Notes: generated by a model from the sequence alone, not told the origin. Positions 43,146 to 52,957 are shown, counted from the stretch's first letter. The stretch: 64,000 bases of DNA from Streptomyces liliiviolaceus (GCF_018070025.1 NZ_JAGPYQ010000001.1:1488001-1552000), one strand, 5' to 3'. Program-made: numbers and translations.

Positions 43146-43995
43146 GCCAGGTCGCCAGCGCCACCGTCAGCCCGAGGGCGAGGATGAACCAGGTCGCCGT
43201 GCGCAGGGTCCCGGTGAGGGCGTCGTAGACCGCGCCCGCCGCGGCGCGCGAGACGTGCTCGGGCAGGCCCGCGAGGGTCATGGCCCGGCCGACGACCGTG
43301 GCGAGGGCCAGCAGCGCGGCGCCCAGGGCCATGCCGAGCGCGGTGGCCGTGACGGCACGGCGGCGGCGTACGGCGAGCAGGATGCCGCCGAGGGCCAGGG
43401 CGACCGCCGCCAGCGGCAGCCAGAAGCCCGCGATCTCCAGCATGGGGAAGCCTTTCCGCAGGTGACGCAGCTCCTGGGCGTCGAGGACCGTGACCTCGGT
43501 GTGCTCGACGGGAATGCGGTCCGCCATCGGCACGCGGTCGTCGGCCAGTTGCGCCTTGAGGCGGGCGGTGACCGGTGCCAGGTCGAGCGTGACCGCGCCC
43601 TCGCTGTCGCTGCGCAGGGCCCGCAGGACGGCGTCGTGCGCGGCCCGGTTCGCCGTGGTCCAGGCCGCCCGGAAGGCCTCCGTACCGGTGAAGGACCGCA
43701 CCGCCCGGTGGACGTACGCGCGGACCTCCCCCTCCAGCGGCCCGACCTCGACCTCGCTCATGATCCCGTCCGTGACGGTGTCCGCGATCGCGCCCTGGAC
43801 GTCGGGTCCGGCGGCGAGCGGCGCCATCGTGTCGACGTACCGCCCGGTGTCGCCGATCTCGTACTTCGCCCACGCCGAGAGCCCGCCCAGCGGCACGAGG
43901 ACGCAGGCGAGCACGATCAGCAGCGCCGAGAGGACGTTCCGCAGCGCCGAGTGGCCGGGGTCGGAGCCGGGGTCGGATCCGGTGTCTTTCCGCAC
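43060..43995 (-). CDS. Integral membrane protein of unknown function
   Basis: 311 residues. One N-terminal transmembrane segment (VLSALLIVLACVLVPLGGLSAWA), a ~150-residue extracytoplasmic domain (YEIGDTGRYVDTMAPLAAGP, VRAYVHRAVRSF), then about three more segments near 197-215, 223-243 and 275-290. This layout recurs in actinobacterial hypothetical membrane proteins. No enzymatic motif is seen. The C-terminal ~28 codons are antisense to the end of the MocR gene. Confidence 0.78.
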   Translation of the reverse strand: MRKDTGSDPGSDPGHSALRNVLSALLIVLACVLVPLGGLSAWAKYEIGDTGRYVDTMAPLAAGPDVQGAIADTVTDGIMSEVEVGPLEGEVRAYVHRAVRSFTGTEAFRAAWTTANRAAHDAVLRALRSDSEGAVTLDLAPVTARLKAQLADDRVPMADRIPVEHTEVTVLDAQELRHLRKGFPMLEIAGFWLPLAAVALALGGILLAVRRRRAVTATALGMALGAALLALATVVGRAMTLAGLPEHVSRAAAGAVYDALTGTLRTATWFILALGLTVALATWLTDVRARRRAASAAPVPAPVPEPTRARA

Positions 43996-44086
43996 CCCTC
44001 AAGGAAGGGCCCCGGCCGGGCCCCTCGCCATCGGGGCACGGCCGGGGTGACTGCATCCGGACGCGGATTGCGTTCTTCCGGGGGAC

Positions 44087-44163
44087 CCGGACGGCGTTCG
44101 CCGAGCTCCGGACGGCGTTCGGTGAACGCCGGAAGGTCTTCGGCGGGCTCCGGAAGGCCTGCC
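44087..44163. repeat. 21-bp tandem repeat downstream of ABC permease
   Basis: Four copies with 21-bp period starting at 44087, 44108, 44129 and 44150; core CCGGACGGCGTTCG in the first two and CCGGAAGG in the last two. They end at the permease stop codon. Confidence 0.6.
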
Positions 44164-45035
44164 TACTTGCGGTTGTAGAGCCTCATCGTGACCGGGCCGA
44201 AGACCGCGACCAGCACCCCGGCCCAGCCCAGCGACCACGCGATCTCGGCGGCCGGCCAGGAGCCCTCCATCAGGCCGCGGACCGCCGAGGCGACATGCGT
44301 GACGGGGTTGTTGTTGACGAAGGCCTGGAGCCAGCCCGGCATCGTCTCGGGGCGGACGAAGATGTCGCTGAGGAAGGTCAGCGGGAACAGGATCATCATG
44401 CTCACGCCCATGACCGACTTCTCCGTGCGCAGCAGCAGTCCGAACATCGTCCACACCCAGGAGAAGGCGAACGAGAAGACGATCAGCAGGACGACGCCCG
44501 CCACCACTCCCTGGACGCCGCCGTCCGGACGGAAGCCCATGATCAGGCCCACCGCGAGCATCACGACCGACGCGATCGTGTAGCGCAGGGCGTCCCCGAG
44601 CAGATAACCGACCAGCGTCGACGGGCGCCAGATGGGCAGCGAGCGGAAGCGGTCGAAGACGCCCTTCGCGATGTCGATGTTGACCGAGACGCCCGTGTAC
44701 ATCGTGATCATGACGACCGACATCACGAGGATGCCGGGGAGCAGGTACTGGATGTACTCCTCGGGGGAACCGGCGAGCGCGCCCCCGAACAGGTACGTGT
44801 ACATCAGCACCATCATGATCGGGAACGCCGTCACGTCGAAGAGCTGCTCCGGTACGTGCTTGATCTTGAGGATCGCCCGCCAGCCGAAGGTGAGCGAGGC
44901 CTGGAGGGCGTTCGGGCGCGGCGGACGCTCGCCGGCGACCAGGATCGCGGCGAGGCTCTCGGTACGGACCGGCGCGAGGTCCGCGGTGTCCGCGGTCGCG
45001 GTTCCGCTGCCGGGGGACTGGGTCGCGGTGCTCAT
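44163..45035 (-). CDS. ABC-2 type transporter permease (DrrB-like)
   Basis: 290 residues with six hydrophobic segments (for example [50 protein letters not shown]) and the ABC-2 signature region [21 protein letters not shown], followed by [14 protein letters not shown]. It forms the membrane channel for the ATPase at 45032, overlapping by 4 nt. DrrAB-like pairs export drugs or lipids. No substrate gene is adjacent. Confidence 0.92.
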   Translation of the reverse strand: MSTATQSPGSGTATADTADLAPVRTESLAAILVAGERPPRPNALQASLTFGWRAILKIKHVPEQLFDVTAFPIMMVLMYTYLFGGALAGSPEEYIQYLLPGILVMSVVMITMYTGVSVNIDIAKGVFDRFRSLPIWRPSTLVGYLLGDALRYTIASVVMLAVGLIMGFRPDGGVQGVVAGVVLLIVFSFAFSWVWTMFGLLLRTEKSVMGVSMMILFPLTFLSDIFVRPETMPGWLQAFVNNNPVTHVASAVRGLMEGSWPAAEIAWSLGWAGVLVAVFGPVTMRLYNRK

Positions 45036-46126
45036 GCCGTGGCCTCTTTCTTCAGCGTCGGCTGGGGTTCGGGTCGGCTGTCGGGCGGGCCGTCCTGTCG
45101 GCCGTCAGGCCGACCGTCAGGCTGGCCGTCGGTCCGGCCGTCGGGCTTTCCGGTGAGGGCGAGGAAGACCTCGTCCAGGCTCGGCTGACCGAGGGAGAAG
45201 TTGTCCACGGTGATGCCCGCGTGGGCGAGTTCGGCGAGGGCGCGGGACGCCTTCTCGGCGGCTGCCGCGCCGTCCGGCGAGCCGTTGCCGACCCGGGCCG
45301 TCAGCGCCACCGGGTCCGGCTCCAACTGGACGTCCGCGCCCAGGGCCTGCCGCAGCACCCGCTCGGCGTCCGGCCGCCGGTCCGCGTCCCGCAGCCGTAC
45401 GTGCACGGCGCCCGCGCCCACCGACGCCTTCAGCTCGCCCTTGGTGCCCTCCGCGATCACCCTTCCCTTGTCGATGACGGCGATCCGGGACGCCAACTGG
45501 TCCGCCTCGTCGAGGTATTGGGTGGTCAGCAGGACCGTGGTGCCCTGGGCGACGACCGCCCGCACGATCTCCCACACCTGGTTGCGGCTGCGCGGGTCGA
45601 GGCCCGTCGTCGGCTCGTCCAGGAACAGCAGGTCCGGGGTGTTGAGGATGGACGCGGCGATGTCGATACGGCGCCGCATGCCGCCCGAGTAGTTCTTCAC
45701 CTGGCGGCCCGCCGCCTCCGACAGGCCGAAGGCGTCCAGGAGTTGGGCCGCGCGGTCGTACGAGGCCTTCTTGGCGTGGCCCGTCAGCCGGGCCAGCAGC
45801 ACGAGGTTCTCGGTGCCGGTCAGGTCCTCGTCCACGGACGCGTACTGGCCGGTGAGGCTCACCAGGCCGCGTACCGCGTCCGCCTCCCGTACGACGTCGT
45901 GGCCGAAGACGTGGGCCTCGCCGCCGTCGGGGCGCAGCAGGGTCGCCAGCATGCGCACGGTCGTGGTCTTGCCCGCGCCGTTCGGGCCCAGCAGGCCGTA
46001 CACCGTGCCCGGTTCGATCCGCAGGTCCACGCCGTCGACCGCGCGGATGTCGCCGAAGGTCTTCACCAGGCCCGCGGTCTCGATGGCCGGCCCGGCCCGG
46101 TGGTCGGTGCGGTTGCTGCTCGTCAT
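45032..46126 (-). CDS. Daunorubicin-resistance-type ABC transporter ATP-binding protein (DrrA-like)
   Basis: 364 residues. Walker [11 protein letters not shown], signature YSGGMRRR, Walker [14 protein letters not shown], switch His region [11 protein letters not shown], and the DrrA C-terminal domain ([30 protein letters not shown], in pieces). The extreme C-terminus is a ~30-residue Asp/Gly/Arg/Pro repeat ([19 protein letters not shown]) encoded by a degenerate 12-bp repeat. It energises the permease at 44163. ATG at 46126. Confidence 0.93.
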   Translation of the reverse strand: MTSSNRTDHRAGPAIETAGLVKTFGDIRAVDGVDLRIEPGTVYGLLGPNGAGKTTTVRMLATLLRPDGGEAHVFGHDVVREADAVRGLVSLTGQYASVDEDLTGTENLVLLARLTGHAKKASYDRAAQLLDAFGLSEAAGRQVKNYSGGMRRRIDIAASILNTPDLLFLDEPTTGLDPRSRNQVWEIVRAVVAQGTTVLLTTQYLDEADQLASRIAVIDKGRVIAEGTKGELKASVGAGAVHVRLRDADRRPDAERVLRQALGADVQLEPDPVALTARVGNGSPDGAAAAEKASRALAELAHAGITVDNFSLGQPSLDEVFLALTGKPDGRTDGQPDGRPDGRQDGPPDSRPEPQPTLKKEATA

Positions 46127-46157
46127 GTCGGTCCGCCCATCCGCGTCGTTCTGGTGA

Positions 46158-46185
46158 CTGGTTTCGTAGCTGGTAGCTGGTTTCG
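46158..46185. promoter_or_regulatory. Direct repeat upstream of ABC operon
   Basis: CTGGTTTCG at 46158-46166 and 46177-46185, 19 bp apart, 32-60 nt before the ATPase start; a third copy is at 46272-46280. It may be an operator. No regulator gene is adjacent. Confidence 0.35.
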
Positions 46186-46298
46186 GAATGCAGACCCCCG
46201 GGGTCGCGAAAACTCATCGGTGGGGCGGGGTCTCGGGTCTCCGGTGGAGGGTTGACCCGAACGGGTGTTACCTGGTTTCGGGGGAGAGGAGGCCGATC

Positions 46299-46760
46299 AT
46301 GCGTGTCACCCTGGCTCTCAGGACCCTTGGAACCGCCCTGGTCAGCGGCGGTGTGCTGGCCGTCGCGGCCGCAGGTACGGCGACTGCGGGCGACCTCGGC
46401 GACCAGCGCGGCGACCGCCGTGGCGGGGACCCCGTGTGGGGGACCGTCGTCTCCCACGGCGATCTGAAGGTACGGGCCCGCCCCGACCTCGGCTCGACGA
46501 TCGTCGACCGGCTCTCGCCCGGCAGTCAGGACCGGGTCGCGTGCGTGACGCGGGGCTCGCACGTCTTCGGCAACCCGCACTGGTACTGGCTCGTGGGGGC
46601 GCGGGCCTGGGCGAGCGCGGCGTTCGTCGACCTCGGCGGGGAGGGTGTGCCGAAGTGTTCCGACCCCTGCGAGGGGGCCTGGAAGGACCGGTGGGATCGG
46701 TGGGACGAGGCTTCGGGCTCCACGGACTCCGGCTGGGAGTGGGTGCCCGGCGGGAGGTGA
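46299..46760 (+). CDS. Secreted SH3-domain protein
   Basis: 153 residues, ATG at 46299 with GAGAGGAGG upstream. Sec signal peptide (LALRTLGTALVSGGVLAVAAAGTATA) with cleavage near residue 30, then a bacterial SH3-like fold (DPVWGTVVSHGDLKVRARP, STIVDRLSPGSQDRVACV). Two Cys pairs are possible. The acidic Trp-rich tail (DRWDRWDEASGSTDSGWEW) is unusual. Likely an exported cell-wall-associated protein of unknown ligand. A UUCG hairpin terminator follows. Confidence 0.78.
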   Translation: MRVTLALRTLGTALVSGGVLAVAAAGTATAGDLGDQRGDRRGGDPVWGTVVSHGDLKVRARPDLGSTIVDRLSPGSQDRVACVTRGSHVFGNPHWYWLVGARAWASAAFVDLGGEGVPKCSDPCEGAWKDRWDRWDEASGSTDSGWEWVPGGR

Positions 46761-46776
46761 GCGGTCCGAGGAGGGC

Positions 46777-46804
46777 GGGGCCCCGGCTTTCGAGCCGGGG
46801 CCCC
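46777..46804. terminator. Terminator with TTCG tetraloop
   Basis: 12-bp stem GGGGCCCCGGCT / AGCCGGGGCCCC closed by TTCG, between two convergent genes. Confidence 0.88.
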
Positions 46805-46818
46805 GTAGTCCTGGGGTG

Positions 46819-47220
46819 TCAGTCCTCGGTCGTGTAGTAGCGGTAGAAGACCACCGCGAGGATGCCTGCGGCGATCACGAGGGACAGGAGCACGGTCTTG
46901 ACGATGCCGGCGTCCGTGAGGCTGTAGATGAAGCCGAACGCGATGCCCGCGAACGCCGCCCAGGTGGCCGCGCGCAGTTCGCGTGGCAGGCGGGGGGCGA
47001 TGGCGTGGACGCCGTACGCGGCCGCGGCGAACGCGAGGGCCGAGACGACGCCCAGGAGGACGTTCCAGCCGGTGATCGGGCCTGCGTGGCGGTCTATGCC
47101 GGAGGTCCAGAGGCCGTAGACGATGCCGGCGAGCGCGGGCAGTACGAGTTTCGCCTTCAGCGGGATGGTGGGGTGGTGGGTGGTTCGTGGGCCGGTCCTT
47201 GCGGGTGCCGTGTGAGCCAT
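46819..47220 (-). CDS. Small integral membrane protein
   Basis: 133 residues from the ATG at 47220 with GAGAGGAG upstream. Four hydrophobic segments: LVLPALAGIVYGLWTSG, WNVLLGVVSALAFAAAAYG, ATWAAFAGIAFGFIYSL and KTVLLSLVIAAGILAVVFY, with a Pro/Thr-rich cytosolic start. No motif beyond the membrane topology. A common Streptomyces hypothetical type; function unknown. Confidence 0.75.
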   Translation of the reverse strand: MAHTAPARTGPRTTHHPTIPLKAKLVLPALAGIVYGLWTSGIDRHAGPITGWNVLLGVVSALAFAAAAYGVHAIAPRLPRELRAATWAAFAGIAFGFIYSLTDAGIVKTVLLSLVIAAGILAVVFYRYYTTED

Positions 47221-47295
47221 GACAGCACTCCTCTCTTCCTCGCCCCCGCCTTCCAGGTCACACCTGGGGGGTGGGGAGGGCAAGTTTTAGGCTCT

Positions 47296-47442
47296 CGTCC
47301 GCGGGCCGGTGGGGGCCGTTCGCGCAGTTCCCCGCGCCCCTAGAGCGGCTGCGCCGCTCCCCGGGGCAAAAGCTGGGGCGTAGCCCCGCTTTTGAGGGGC
47401 GCGGGGAACTGCGCGGCCCGCCCCCACCGGACCCGCAGGTCG
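47296..47442. repeat. Type B GC hairpin repeats (two facing units)
   Basis: One forward unit (CGCGCAGTTCCCCGCGCCCCT at ~47320) and one inverted (GAGGGGCGCGGGGAACTGCGCG at ~47394) around CCGGGGCAAAAGCTGGGG. The pair forms a large hairpin. Confidence 0.82.
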
Positions 47443-47443
47443 C

Positions 47444-48682
47444 ATGGAGTCGGGGTGGCGGAGCCGGGGAGTCCGGCGTGCGGCGCGTGCGTGTGCGTGC
47501 TTCGCTGGGCGGGTGAGCGGCGGCGCGGAGCACAGAACGCGGGCCCAGCGGCAGCAACTGCTCCGCGTGCGCGGACGCAGCGTCGCTTGGGCACCCCCAC
47601 TGCTCCTCCTCACCGCGATCGCCGTGATCGACAGCAACACCTCGGGCGAGTTCAGGATCATCTCCTGGATCGTCCTCGTCCCCGGCATCGCCGCGGCGAT
47701 CTGCGGAGTCAGAGGCACGGCCGTCCTCGCCGCCCTCGCCCTCGTCACGTACATCGAGGTGGACGCCGCCTGGCCGCACCAGGACCAGACCGGCCTGCCC
47801 GACTTCATCCTCGTCGCCGTGGGCGGCGCCCTGGCCACCATGGCGTGTGCCGTGCGCGTGCGCGAAGAGCGCCGCATGCTGCACATGCGGGACGTCGCCG
47901 ACACGACCCGCCGTACCGTGCTGCGCCCGATGCCCACCCCCTGGGCCGGCCTGGACCACGCGGCCGTCTACCTCGCCGCCGACATCGAGGCCCGTGTCGG
48001 CGGCGACTTCTACGACATCCAGCCCGGCCCGCACGGCACCCGCGTCCTCCTCGGCGACGTACAGGGAAAGGGCCTGCCCGCGGTGGACGCCGCCGCCGCG
48101 CTGCTCGGCACGTTCCGCGAGGCCGCGTACCACGAGGCGTCGCTTGGCGTCGTCGCCGAACGGCTGGAGGTGCGGATGCGCCGCCAGCGGCAGTACGTGG
48201 CCGACCTGGGCGAGGAACCGGCCCGCGGCGTGGAACGCTTCGCGACCGCGGTCCTCGTCGGGTTCCCGCCGCCGGGCGCTCCCGGCGGCCATATCGAGGT
48301 CGTCAACTTCGGGCACGAGCCCCCGCTGGTGGCCGGACCGTCCGGGGTACGCCTCCTGCCGCCCGGCGACGGCCTGCCGCTCGGTTTCGGCGGGCTGGCC
48401 GGTCCTGCCTCGGGCGTCCCGCCGGTCCGCCGGGTCCCCTTCGCCGCCGACGAGACCCTGCTGCTCGTCACGGACGGCGTGACCGAGGCCCGGGACGCCG
48501 AGGGGGCCTTCTTCCCGCTCCACGAACGCGTCGCCCTGGCCGTCTCCGTCGACCCCGGCCTCACCCACCCCCGACACCTGGTGGAACTGGTCCGCGAGGG
48601 CACCCTCCGCCACAGCACGGGCCACCTGGTGGACGACACGACGATCTTCGCGGTCCGCGCGGTCCGCCCGGTTCGCGGGTGA
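47444..48682 (+). CDS. Membrane-anchored SpoIIE-type PP2C phosphatase
   Basis: 412 residues from ATG 47444; a GTG at 47513 would give 389 residues and is equally possible, since neither start has a clear ribosome site. Three hydrophobic segments (APPLLLLTAIAVIDSN, ISWIVLVPGIAAAICG, TAVLAALALVTYI) plus a fourth (FILVAVGGALATMACAV) precede the PP2C domain: VGGDFYDIQPGPHG, LLGDVQGKGLPAVDAAAALLG, VTDGVTEARD and DDTTIFAVRAV. The metal-binding Asp residues are present. Such phosphatases act on anti-sigma antagonists or signal outputs at the membrane. Confidence 0.87.
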   Translation: MESGWRSRGVRRAARACACFAGRVSGGAEHRTRAQRQQLLRVRGRSVAWAPPLLLLTAIAVIDSNTSGEFRIISWIVLVPGIAAAICGVRGTAVLAALALVTYIEVDAAWPHQDQTGLPDFILVAVGGALATMACAVRVREERRMLHMRDVADTTRRTVLRPMPTPWAGLDHAAVYLAADIEARVGGDFYDIQPGPHGTRVLLGDVQGKGLPAVDAAAALLGTFREAAYHEASLGVVAERLEVRMRRQRQYVADLGEEPARGVERFATAVLVGFPPPGAPGGHIEVVNFGHEPPLVAGPSGVRLLPPGDGLPLGFGGLAGPASGVPPVRRVPFAADETLLLVTDGVTEARDAEGAFFPLHERVALAVSVDPGLTHPRHLVELVREGTLRHSTGHLVDDTTIFAVRAVRPVRG

Positions 48683-48806
48683 GACGGTGGCCGAACAAAC
48701 CGCCACCACCCACCCCCTATCGCCCCCACCACAACCCCCTTTGCACCCGCACCGGTTACCGTGCTGCCGTGGTGATCGAAGGGAAGCGAAGGGGAGGGAG
48801 ACGGCG

Positions 48807-50108
48807 ATGCCCGGAACCGTACTGCTGATCGCCGCGTCGCCGGCGGGCAAGGGCTGCCTCGTCGACGCCGCGTCCGTACTCCCCGTACTCGCCGCGGTGG
48901 CGCCCTCCGTGCTCTCCGGCACCGACACCGCGAACGTGGTCGAACTCGCCGACCCCCTGCAGCCGCAGGCCGTCCTGACCCGGCTGCGGGCCGCCGCGAC
49001 GGCCCCCGGTCCGCTCACGGTCTTCCTCACCGGGCAGCTCCAACTGGACCGCAGACAGCGGCGTCCGCACCTGGCGCTCGCCCGGACGACCCCCGCGACC
49101 GTCCGCTACACCGGCTTCCCGTGGCACTGGATCCGTGAGGAGCTCCGCCTGCGCGCCCCGGGCAGCACGACCCTCCTCGTCGATCTGCACACCGACGCGG
49201 AGACCTGGCAGCACCTGGCGGGCCAGCCCCTCACCGGGGGTCCTGGGGTCGCGCTGTACGGCCGTGTGGCCCCGCCTCCCCCGCGCCGCGCGATGGCGGT
49301 GCCCACGTACATGAAGTCCCTGGCCACGATCCTCCGCAGCGGTCACCGTCCGCCGCTCGCGCAGCTCCACCAGCAGGCGCTGACCCGCTCGTACGGCGAG
49401 GACCCGGACTCCGCCCGGCGGGACCTCGTCCTCGCGGTCGAACCCAGGTACCGGGCAGGGGTTCCGATGCCGGGGCCGGCCACGGCCCACGGGTACGCGG
49501 CGGCACCGGCGCCCGCACCCATGCCCGCGTCCGTGCCCGCACCCATGCCCGCGCCCGCACCTGTGCCTGGGCCCGCGCCCTACCTCGCCGCCGTGCCGAT
49601 GCCCGCGGCCCCGCCCGTGACGGTGCCGCCCGTGACGGTGCCGCCTCCCGTTCCCACGCTCGCGCCCGCGCCCGCCCCGGCGGATCCGCACGCCGAGATC
49701 ACCGCCGCCGTGCAGAGCGGCCGGCACGCCGAGGCCGCCGTGCTGGCCGAGCAGTGGGAGCGGACCGCGCTGCGGACGTACGGGCCGGGCGCCGACGAGG
49801 TCGTGCACTGGATGGAGGTGCGCGCGGACCTGGCCATGTTCGCGGGCGACGCCGAGCTGAGCTGCCGGATCTGGCTCGCGGTGGCCGACGCGCGGCTGAC
49901 CGCGGGGCAGCCCTCCGACGCCCCCGCCGTCGAGGCGGCCGTCGACCGGGCGCACCACCAGTGGGGCCGGATCGGCGACTCGGCGCGGGCCCGTGAGCTG
50001 GGGCCCGCGCTGGCCGATCTGCGCGGACGGGTTCCCGGGCGCCGGCAGGGCGCACTGGACGACATCCGGCGCAACCTCAGCCGGCTCGGCACACAGGTGA
50101 GTCCTTAG
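48807..50108 (+). CDS. Hypothetical protein with Pro/Ala-rich linker and helical C-terminal domain
   Basis: 433 residues, ATG at 48807 with GGGGAGGGAG upstream; the frame extends further upstream without support. The N-terminal ~210 residues are alpha/beta (TVLLIAASPAGKGCLVDA, TVFLTGQLQLDRRQRRPHLALA) with a caspase-like or Rossmann-like pattern. Then a ~90-residue Pro/Ala/Met/Val linker (PAPMPASVPAPMPAPAPVPG). The C-terminal ~130 residues resemble tetratricopeptide helices (GRHAEAAVLAEQWERTAL, CRIWLAVADARLTAG). Probably a scaffold or signalling protein. It overlaps the convergent M20 gene by 4 nt at the stops. Confidence 0.65.
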   Translation: MPGTVLLIAASPAGKGCLVDAASVLPVLAAVAPSVLSGTDTANVVELADPLQPQAVLTRLRAAATAPGPLTVFLTGQLQLDRRQRRPHLALARTTPATVRYTGFPWHWIREELRLRAPGSTTLLVDLHTDAETWQHLAGQPLTGGPGVALYGRVAPPPPRRAMAVPTYMKSLATILRSGHRPPLAQLHQQALTRSYGEDPDSARRDLVLAVEPRYRAGVPMPGPATAHGYAAAPAPAPMPASVPAPMPAPAPVPGPAPYLAAVPMPAAPPVTVPPVTVPPPVPTLAPAPAPADPHAEITAAVQSGRHAEAAVLAEQWERTALRTYGPGADEVVHWMEVRADLAMFAGDAELSCRIWLAVADARLTAGQPSDAPAVEAAVDRAHHQWGRIGDSARARELGPALADLRGRVPGRRQGALDDIRRNLSRLGTQVSP

Positions 50109-51457
50109 CCGGACAGGCCCTGGCCGGCGAACATCTCCAGCGCGCCCGACACCAGCGTCCGTACGCCGGGGCCGACCGTCGCCAGGTCCGGGGCGAAGTG
50201 CGGGCTGTGGTTGCTGGGGACGGCGGCCAGTTGTTCCAGGAGGTCGTCCCCGGCCCTGGCCGCGGCCGCGTTCCAGACCTCCGCCGGTGTGCTCGTCACG
50301 AACCAGTAGGCGTACGGGATCTTGCCGCCGGGGCCGCCCTCCGCGAGGAGCGGGAAGTCCTCGCTGCCCATGACCGGGCCGAAGTCGAGGACCGTGCCCG
50401 CGCCGAAGACCTCGCCGTGCACGGCCGCGACCCGGCGGTCGGTGTCGGCGTCGTTCACGGTCACCGGGAAACTCCCGCTCACCGTCACGGACGGTTCGCG
50501 CGGGCAGCCCGCCGCCGCGCACTCGCCCGCCGCGATACGCCGGATCGAGGCGAGCATCCGCTCCCGTACCTCGGCCGACTGCGTACGGAGGTTGAGGGAG
50601 ATGCGGGCCTCGGCGGGGATGATGTTGTGCCGGGTGCCCGCCTCGATGCGGCCCACGGTCAGCACGGCCGACTCGCGGGCCGCGATCTCGCGCGAGACGA
50701 CACTCTGCAACCGCGTCACGATGTACGCGGCCGTCACCACCGGGTCCACGGTCGCCTCGGGCCGTGAACCGTGCCCGCCCACCCCGTGCACGACGATGTC
50801 GACGTCCGTGGACGCCGACATGATCAGGCCCGGCGTGTGCGCGTACAGCCCGGCCGGGCCGGGGGCCGCGTGCTGGGCGAGCAGGACGTCCGGGCGCGGG
50901 AAACGCTCGTACAGGCCGTCCGCCACCATCGCGGCGGCGCCCGTACCGGTCTCCTCGGCGGGCTGCCCGACCACCAGCAGCGTGCCGGACCAGGTGTCCC
51001 GCCCGGCGGCGAGCGCCTCGGCGGCGCCGGTCAGCCAGGTGACGTGCAGGTCGTGGCCGCAGGCGTGCATGACACCGGGGTTCTCGGAGGTGTACGGCAG
51101 CCCGGTCTCCTCGGTGACCGGCAGCGCGTCCATGTCGCCGCGCAGCAGGACGGTCGGCCCGTCGCCGTTGCGCAGCACCCCGACGACCCCCGGGCCGCCG
51201 GTGCCGCCGACGCCCTCGGCGGTCTCGTACCCGGCCTCGCGCAGGCGTCCGGCGAGGACCCCGGCCGTGCGGTGTTCGCGTGCCGACAGCTCGGGGTGCC
51301 GGTGGAGGTCCCGGTAGAGGTCCTCCAGTGCGGACAGCGGGAGGTCGGCGGTGAGGTCCAGGGCGGTGCGCGCGGCGGCGGAGGGTCCCGCGGCGGAGGG
51401 CTCGGCGGCGGGTTCGGCGGGAGAGGTCACCTCGTCAGCGTATGCGGCGCGTGTCAC
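50105..51457 (-). CDS. M20 family amidohydrolase
   Basis: 450 residues. Metal and catalytic motifs: LLRGDMDALPVTEETGL, VMHACGHDLHVTWL (HxCGHD signature), GQPAEETGTGA, and FGPVMGSEDFPLLA; His in the dimerisation domain GHGSRPEATVDP. Such enzymes hydrolyse N-acyl amino acids or related amides. GTG at 51457; a second GTG at 51430 is possible and would drop a 9-residue extension. No signal peptide. Confidence 0.92.
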   Translation of the reverse strand: MTRAAYADEVTSPAEPAAEPSAAGPSAAARTALDLTADLPLSALEDLYRDLHRHPELSAREHRTAGVLAGRLREAGYETAEGVGGTGGPGVVGVLRNGDGPTVLLRGDMDALPVTEETGLPYTSENPGVMHACGHDLHVTWLTGAAEALAAGRDTWSGTLLVVGQPAEETGTGAAAMVADGLYERFPRPDVLLAQHAAPGPAGLYAHTPGLIMSASTDVDIVVHGVGGHGSRPEATVDPVVTAAYIVTRLQSVVSREIAARESAVLTVGRIEAGTRHNIIPAEARISLNLRTQSAEVRERMLASIRRIAAGECAAAGCPREPSVTVSGSFPVTVNDADTDRRVAAVHGEVFGAGTVLDFGPVMGSEDFPLLAEGGPGGKIPYAYWFVTSTPAEVWNAAAARAGDDLLEQLAAVPSNHSPHFAPDLATVGPGVRTLVSGALEMFAGQGLSG

Positions 51458-51544
51458 CCGTATGGCGGTGTTCAGCGCGGTTGCGACGGGGTGTCGCTGC
51501 TATCCACGAGGGAGGGGGACGACACCCACCGAAGGAAGTGCGGC

Positions 51545-52345
51545 ATGGCAGGCACGCTCGCCATCAACTTCACCCAGGGGCTCGACGACGCCTGGTCGAA
51601 GATCGCGACATTCGTCCCCAAACTCATCGGGTTCCTCGTCATCCTGGTGATCGGCTGGGTCATCTCGAAGATGATCGCCCGCGTACTGGACCGGGTCCTG
51701 CGCAAGGTGGGCTCCGAGCGCCTGTCGGAGCGGGCCGGCACGGAACGGCTGCTGAGCGAGTCCAAGTACGACATGACGGGGATCATCTGCAAGATCGTGT
51801 ACTACGCGCTGATGCTGATCACGCTGCAGCTCGCGCTCGGCGTCTTCGGCGCGAACCCCGTCAGCGAGATGATCAACGGGATCGTGGCGTGGCTGCCGCG
51901 CGGCATCGTCGCCGTGGTCCTCGTGGTGATCGCGATGGCCATCGCGAACGGCGTCCGCACGATCGTGGGCAGCGCGCTGTCGTCCGTCTCCTACGGGCGG
52001 ACGGTGGCGACCATGATGTGGGCCGCCATCCTCGCGCTGGGCGTGATCGCGGCGCTCGGCCAGGCGGGCATCGCGACGACGGTCACCCAGCCGGTCCTGT
52101 ACGCGGCGCTCGCGGCCGTGGCAGGTGTCCTGATCGTCGGTGTGGGCGGCGGCATGATCATGCCGATGCGGCAGCGGTGGGAGCGGTGGCTCGACACGGC
52201 CGAGCGGGAGAGCGTGAACGCGAAGGGGAGCATGTCGGCGTACCAGTCGGGCCGTGACGACGCCCTGCGCGGGCAGCCGGCGAGGGAGCGGACGGATCGG
52301 GCCGCGGGCCCTGGCCCGGGCCCGGGCTCGACGATGGACATGTGA
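51545..52345 (+). CDS. MscS-type transmembrane helix protein
   Basis: 266 residues from ATG 51545; the frame continues upstream, but AAGGAAG and the hydrophobic start support this ATG. Five hydrophobic segments: FVPKLIGFLVILVIGWVISK, IVYYALMLITLQLALG, GIVAVVLVVIAMAIANGV, TVATMMWAAILALGVIA and LYAALAAVAGVLIVG. The first resembles the conserved TM helix repeat of MscS-like proteins (PF05552). The beta domain and C-terminal MscS channel part are absent. The tail is hydrophilic. Confidence 0.8.
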   Translation: MAGTLAINFTQGLDDAWSKIATFVPKLIGFLVILVIGWVISKMIARVLDRVLRKVGSERLSERAGTERLLSESKYDMTGIICKIVYYALMLITLQLALGVFGANPVSEMINGIVAWLPRGIVAVVLVVIAMAIANGVRTIVGSALSSVSYGRTVATMMWAAILALGVIAALGQAGIATTVTQPVLYAALAAVAGVLIVGVGGGMIMPMRQRWERWLDTAERESVNAKGSMSAYQSGRDDALRGQPARERTDRAAGPGPGPGSTMDM

Positions 52346-52369
52346 CGGCCGTACGTCATCTGCGGCCCG

Positions 52370-52610
52370 GCGGGGGCTGAGCGCGCAGTTCCCCGCGCCC
52401 CTTGAGGGCGTCTGCGGGCCGGTGGGGGTTGGCCGCGCAGTTCCCCGCGCCCCTAAAAGACGAAAGGCAGGGGCGCAGCCCCGCTTTTCAGGGGCGCGGG
52501 GAACTGCGCGGCCGGCCATGTGCGGCCGGCAGACGACATTCCGGCGGACGCCCCACCCCCTGGGGGCGCGGGGAACTGCGCGCTAGGCCCCCACCGGGCC
52601 GCAGGTGAAG
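52370..52610. repeat. Type B GC hairpin repeats (four units)
   Basis: Forward cores near 52383 and 52435 and inverted cores near 52490 and 52564, with CCGCTTTTCAGGGGCGCGG between. Located between convergent genes; the 279-nt gap holds nothing else. Confidence 0.82.
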
Positions 52611-52624
52611 TCGTGCCCCCACGG

Positions 52625-52957
52625 CTAGTGGTCGCGCTGCGGTGGGATCAGGGCGTGGTGGTGGATCAGCCACGTGATCGCGGTCAGACGGCACACCGCG
52701 TAGTCGTGGCCCACCGGCTCCGCCCAGTCCGTCTCCGCGAGCCCGTCCAGGAAGCCGAGGGCGTAGTCCGTGAGGGTCTCGCGATCCGGCGGCAGCGGGA
52801 CCAGCCCGGGACCCCCCACCGTCAGCCGGTCGCGCAACTCCGCCACATGCTGGTCCACCGCCGCCGTGAACGCCGGCTCGAACGCGAACTCCGCGAAGCG
52901 CGGCGCGTACGTGCGGGCGATCTCGACCAGCGGGGTCAGGGGGGCGGCGGATGACAT
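52625..52957 (-). CDS. Conserved hypothetical protein (~110 residues)
   Basis: 110 residues, ATG at 52957. Mostly helical with conserved-looking blocks EFAFEPAFTAAVDQHVAEL, YALGFLDGLAETDW and RLTAITWLIHHHALIP. No signal or membrane segment. The pattern suggests a small DUF protein recurring in streptomycetes, possibly of the DUF6401 kind, but I am not confident of the family. Function unknown. Confidence 0.65.
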   Translation of the reverse strand: MSSAAPLTPLVEIARTYAPRFAEFAFEPAFTAAVDQHVAELRDRLTVGGPGLVPLPPDRETLTDYALGFLDGLAETDWAEPVGHDYAVCRLTAITWLIHHHALIPPQRDH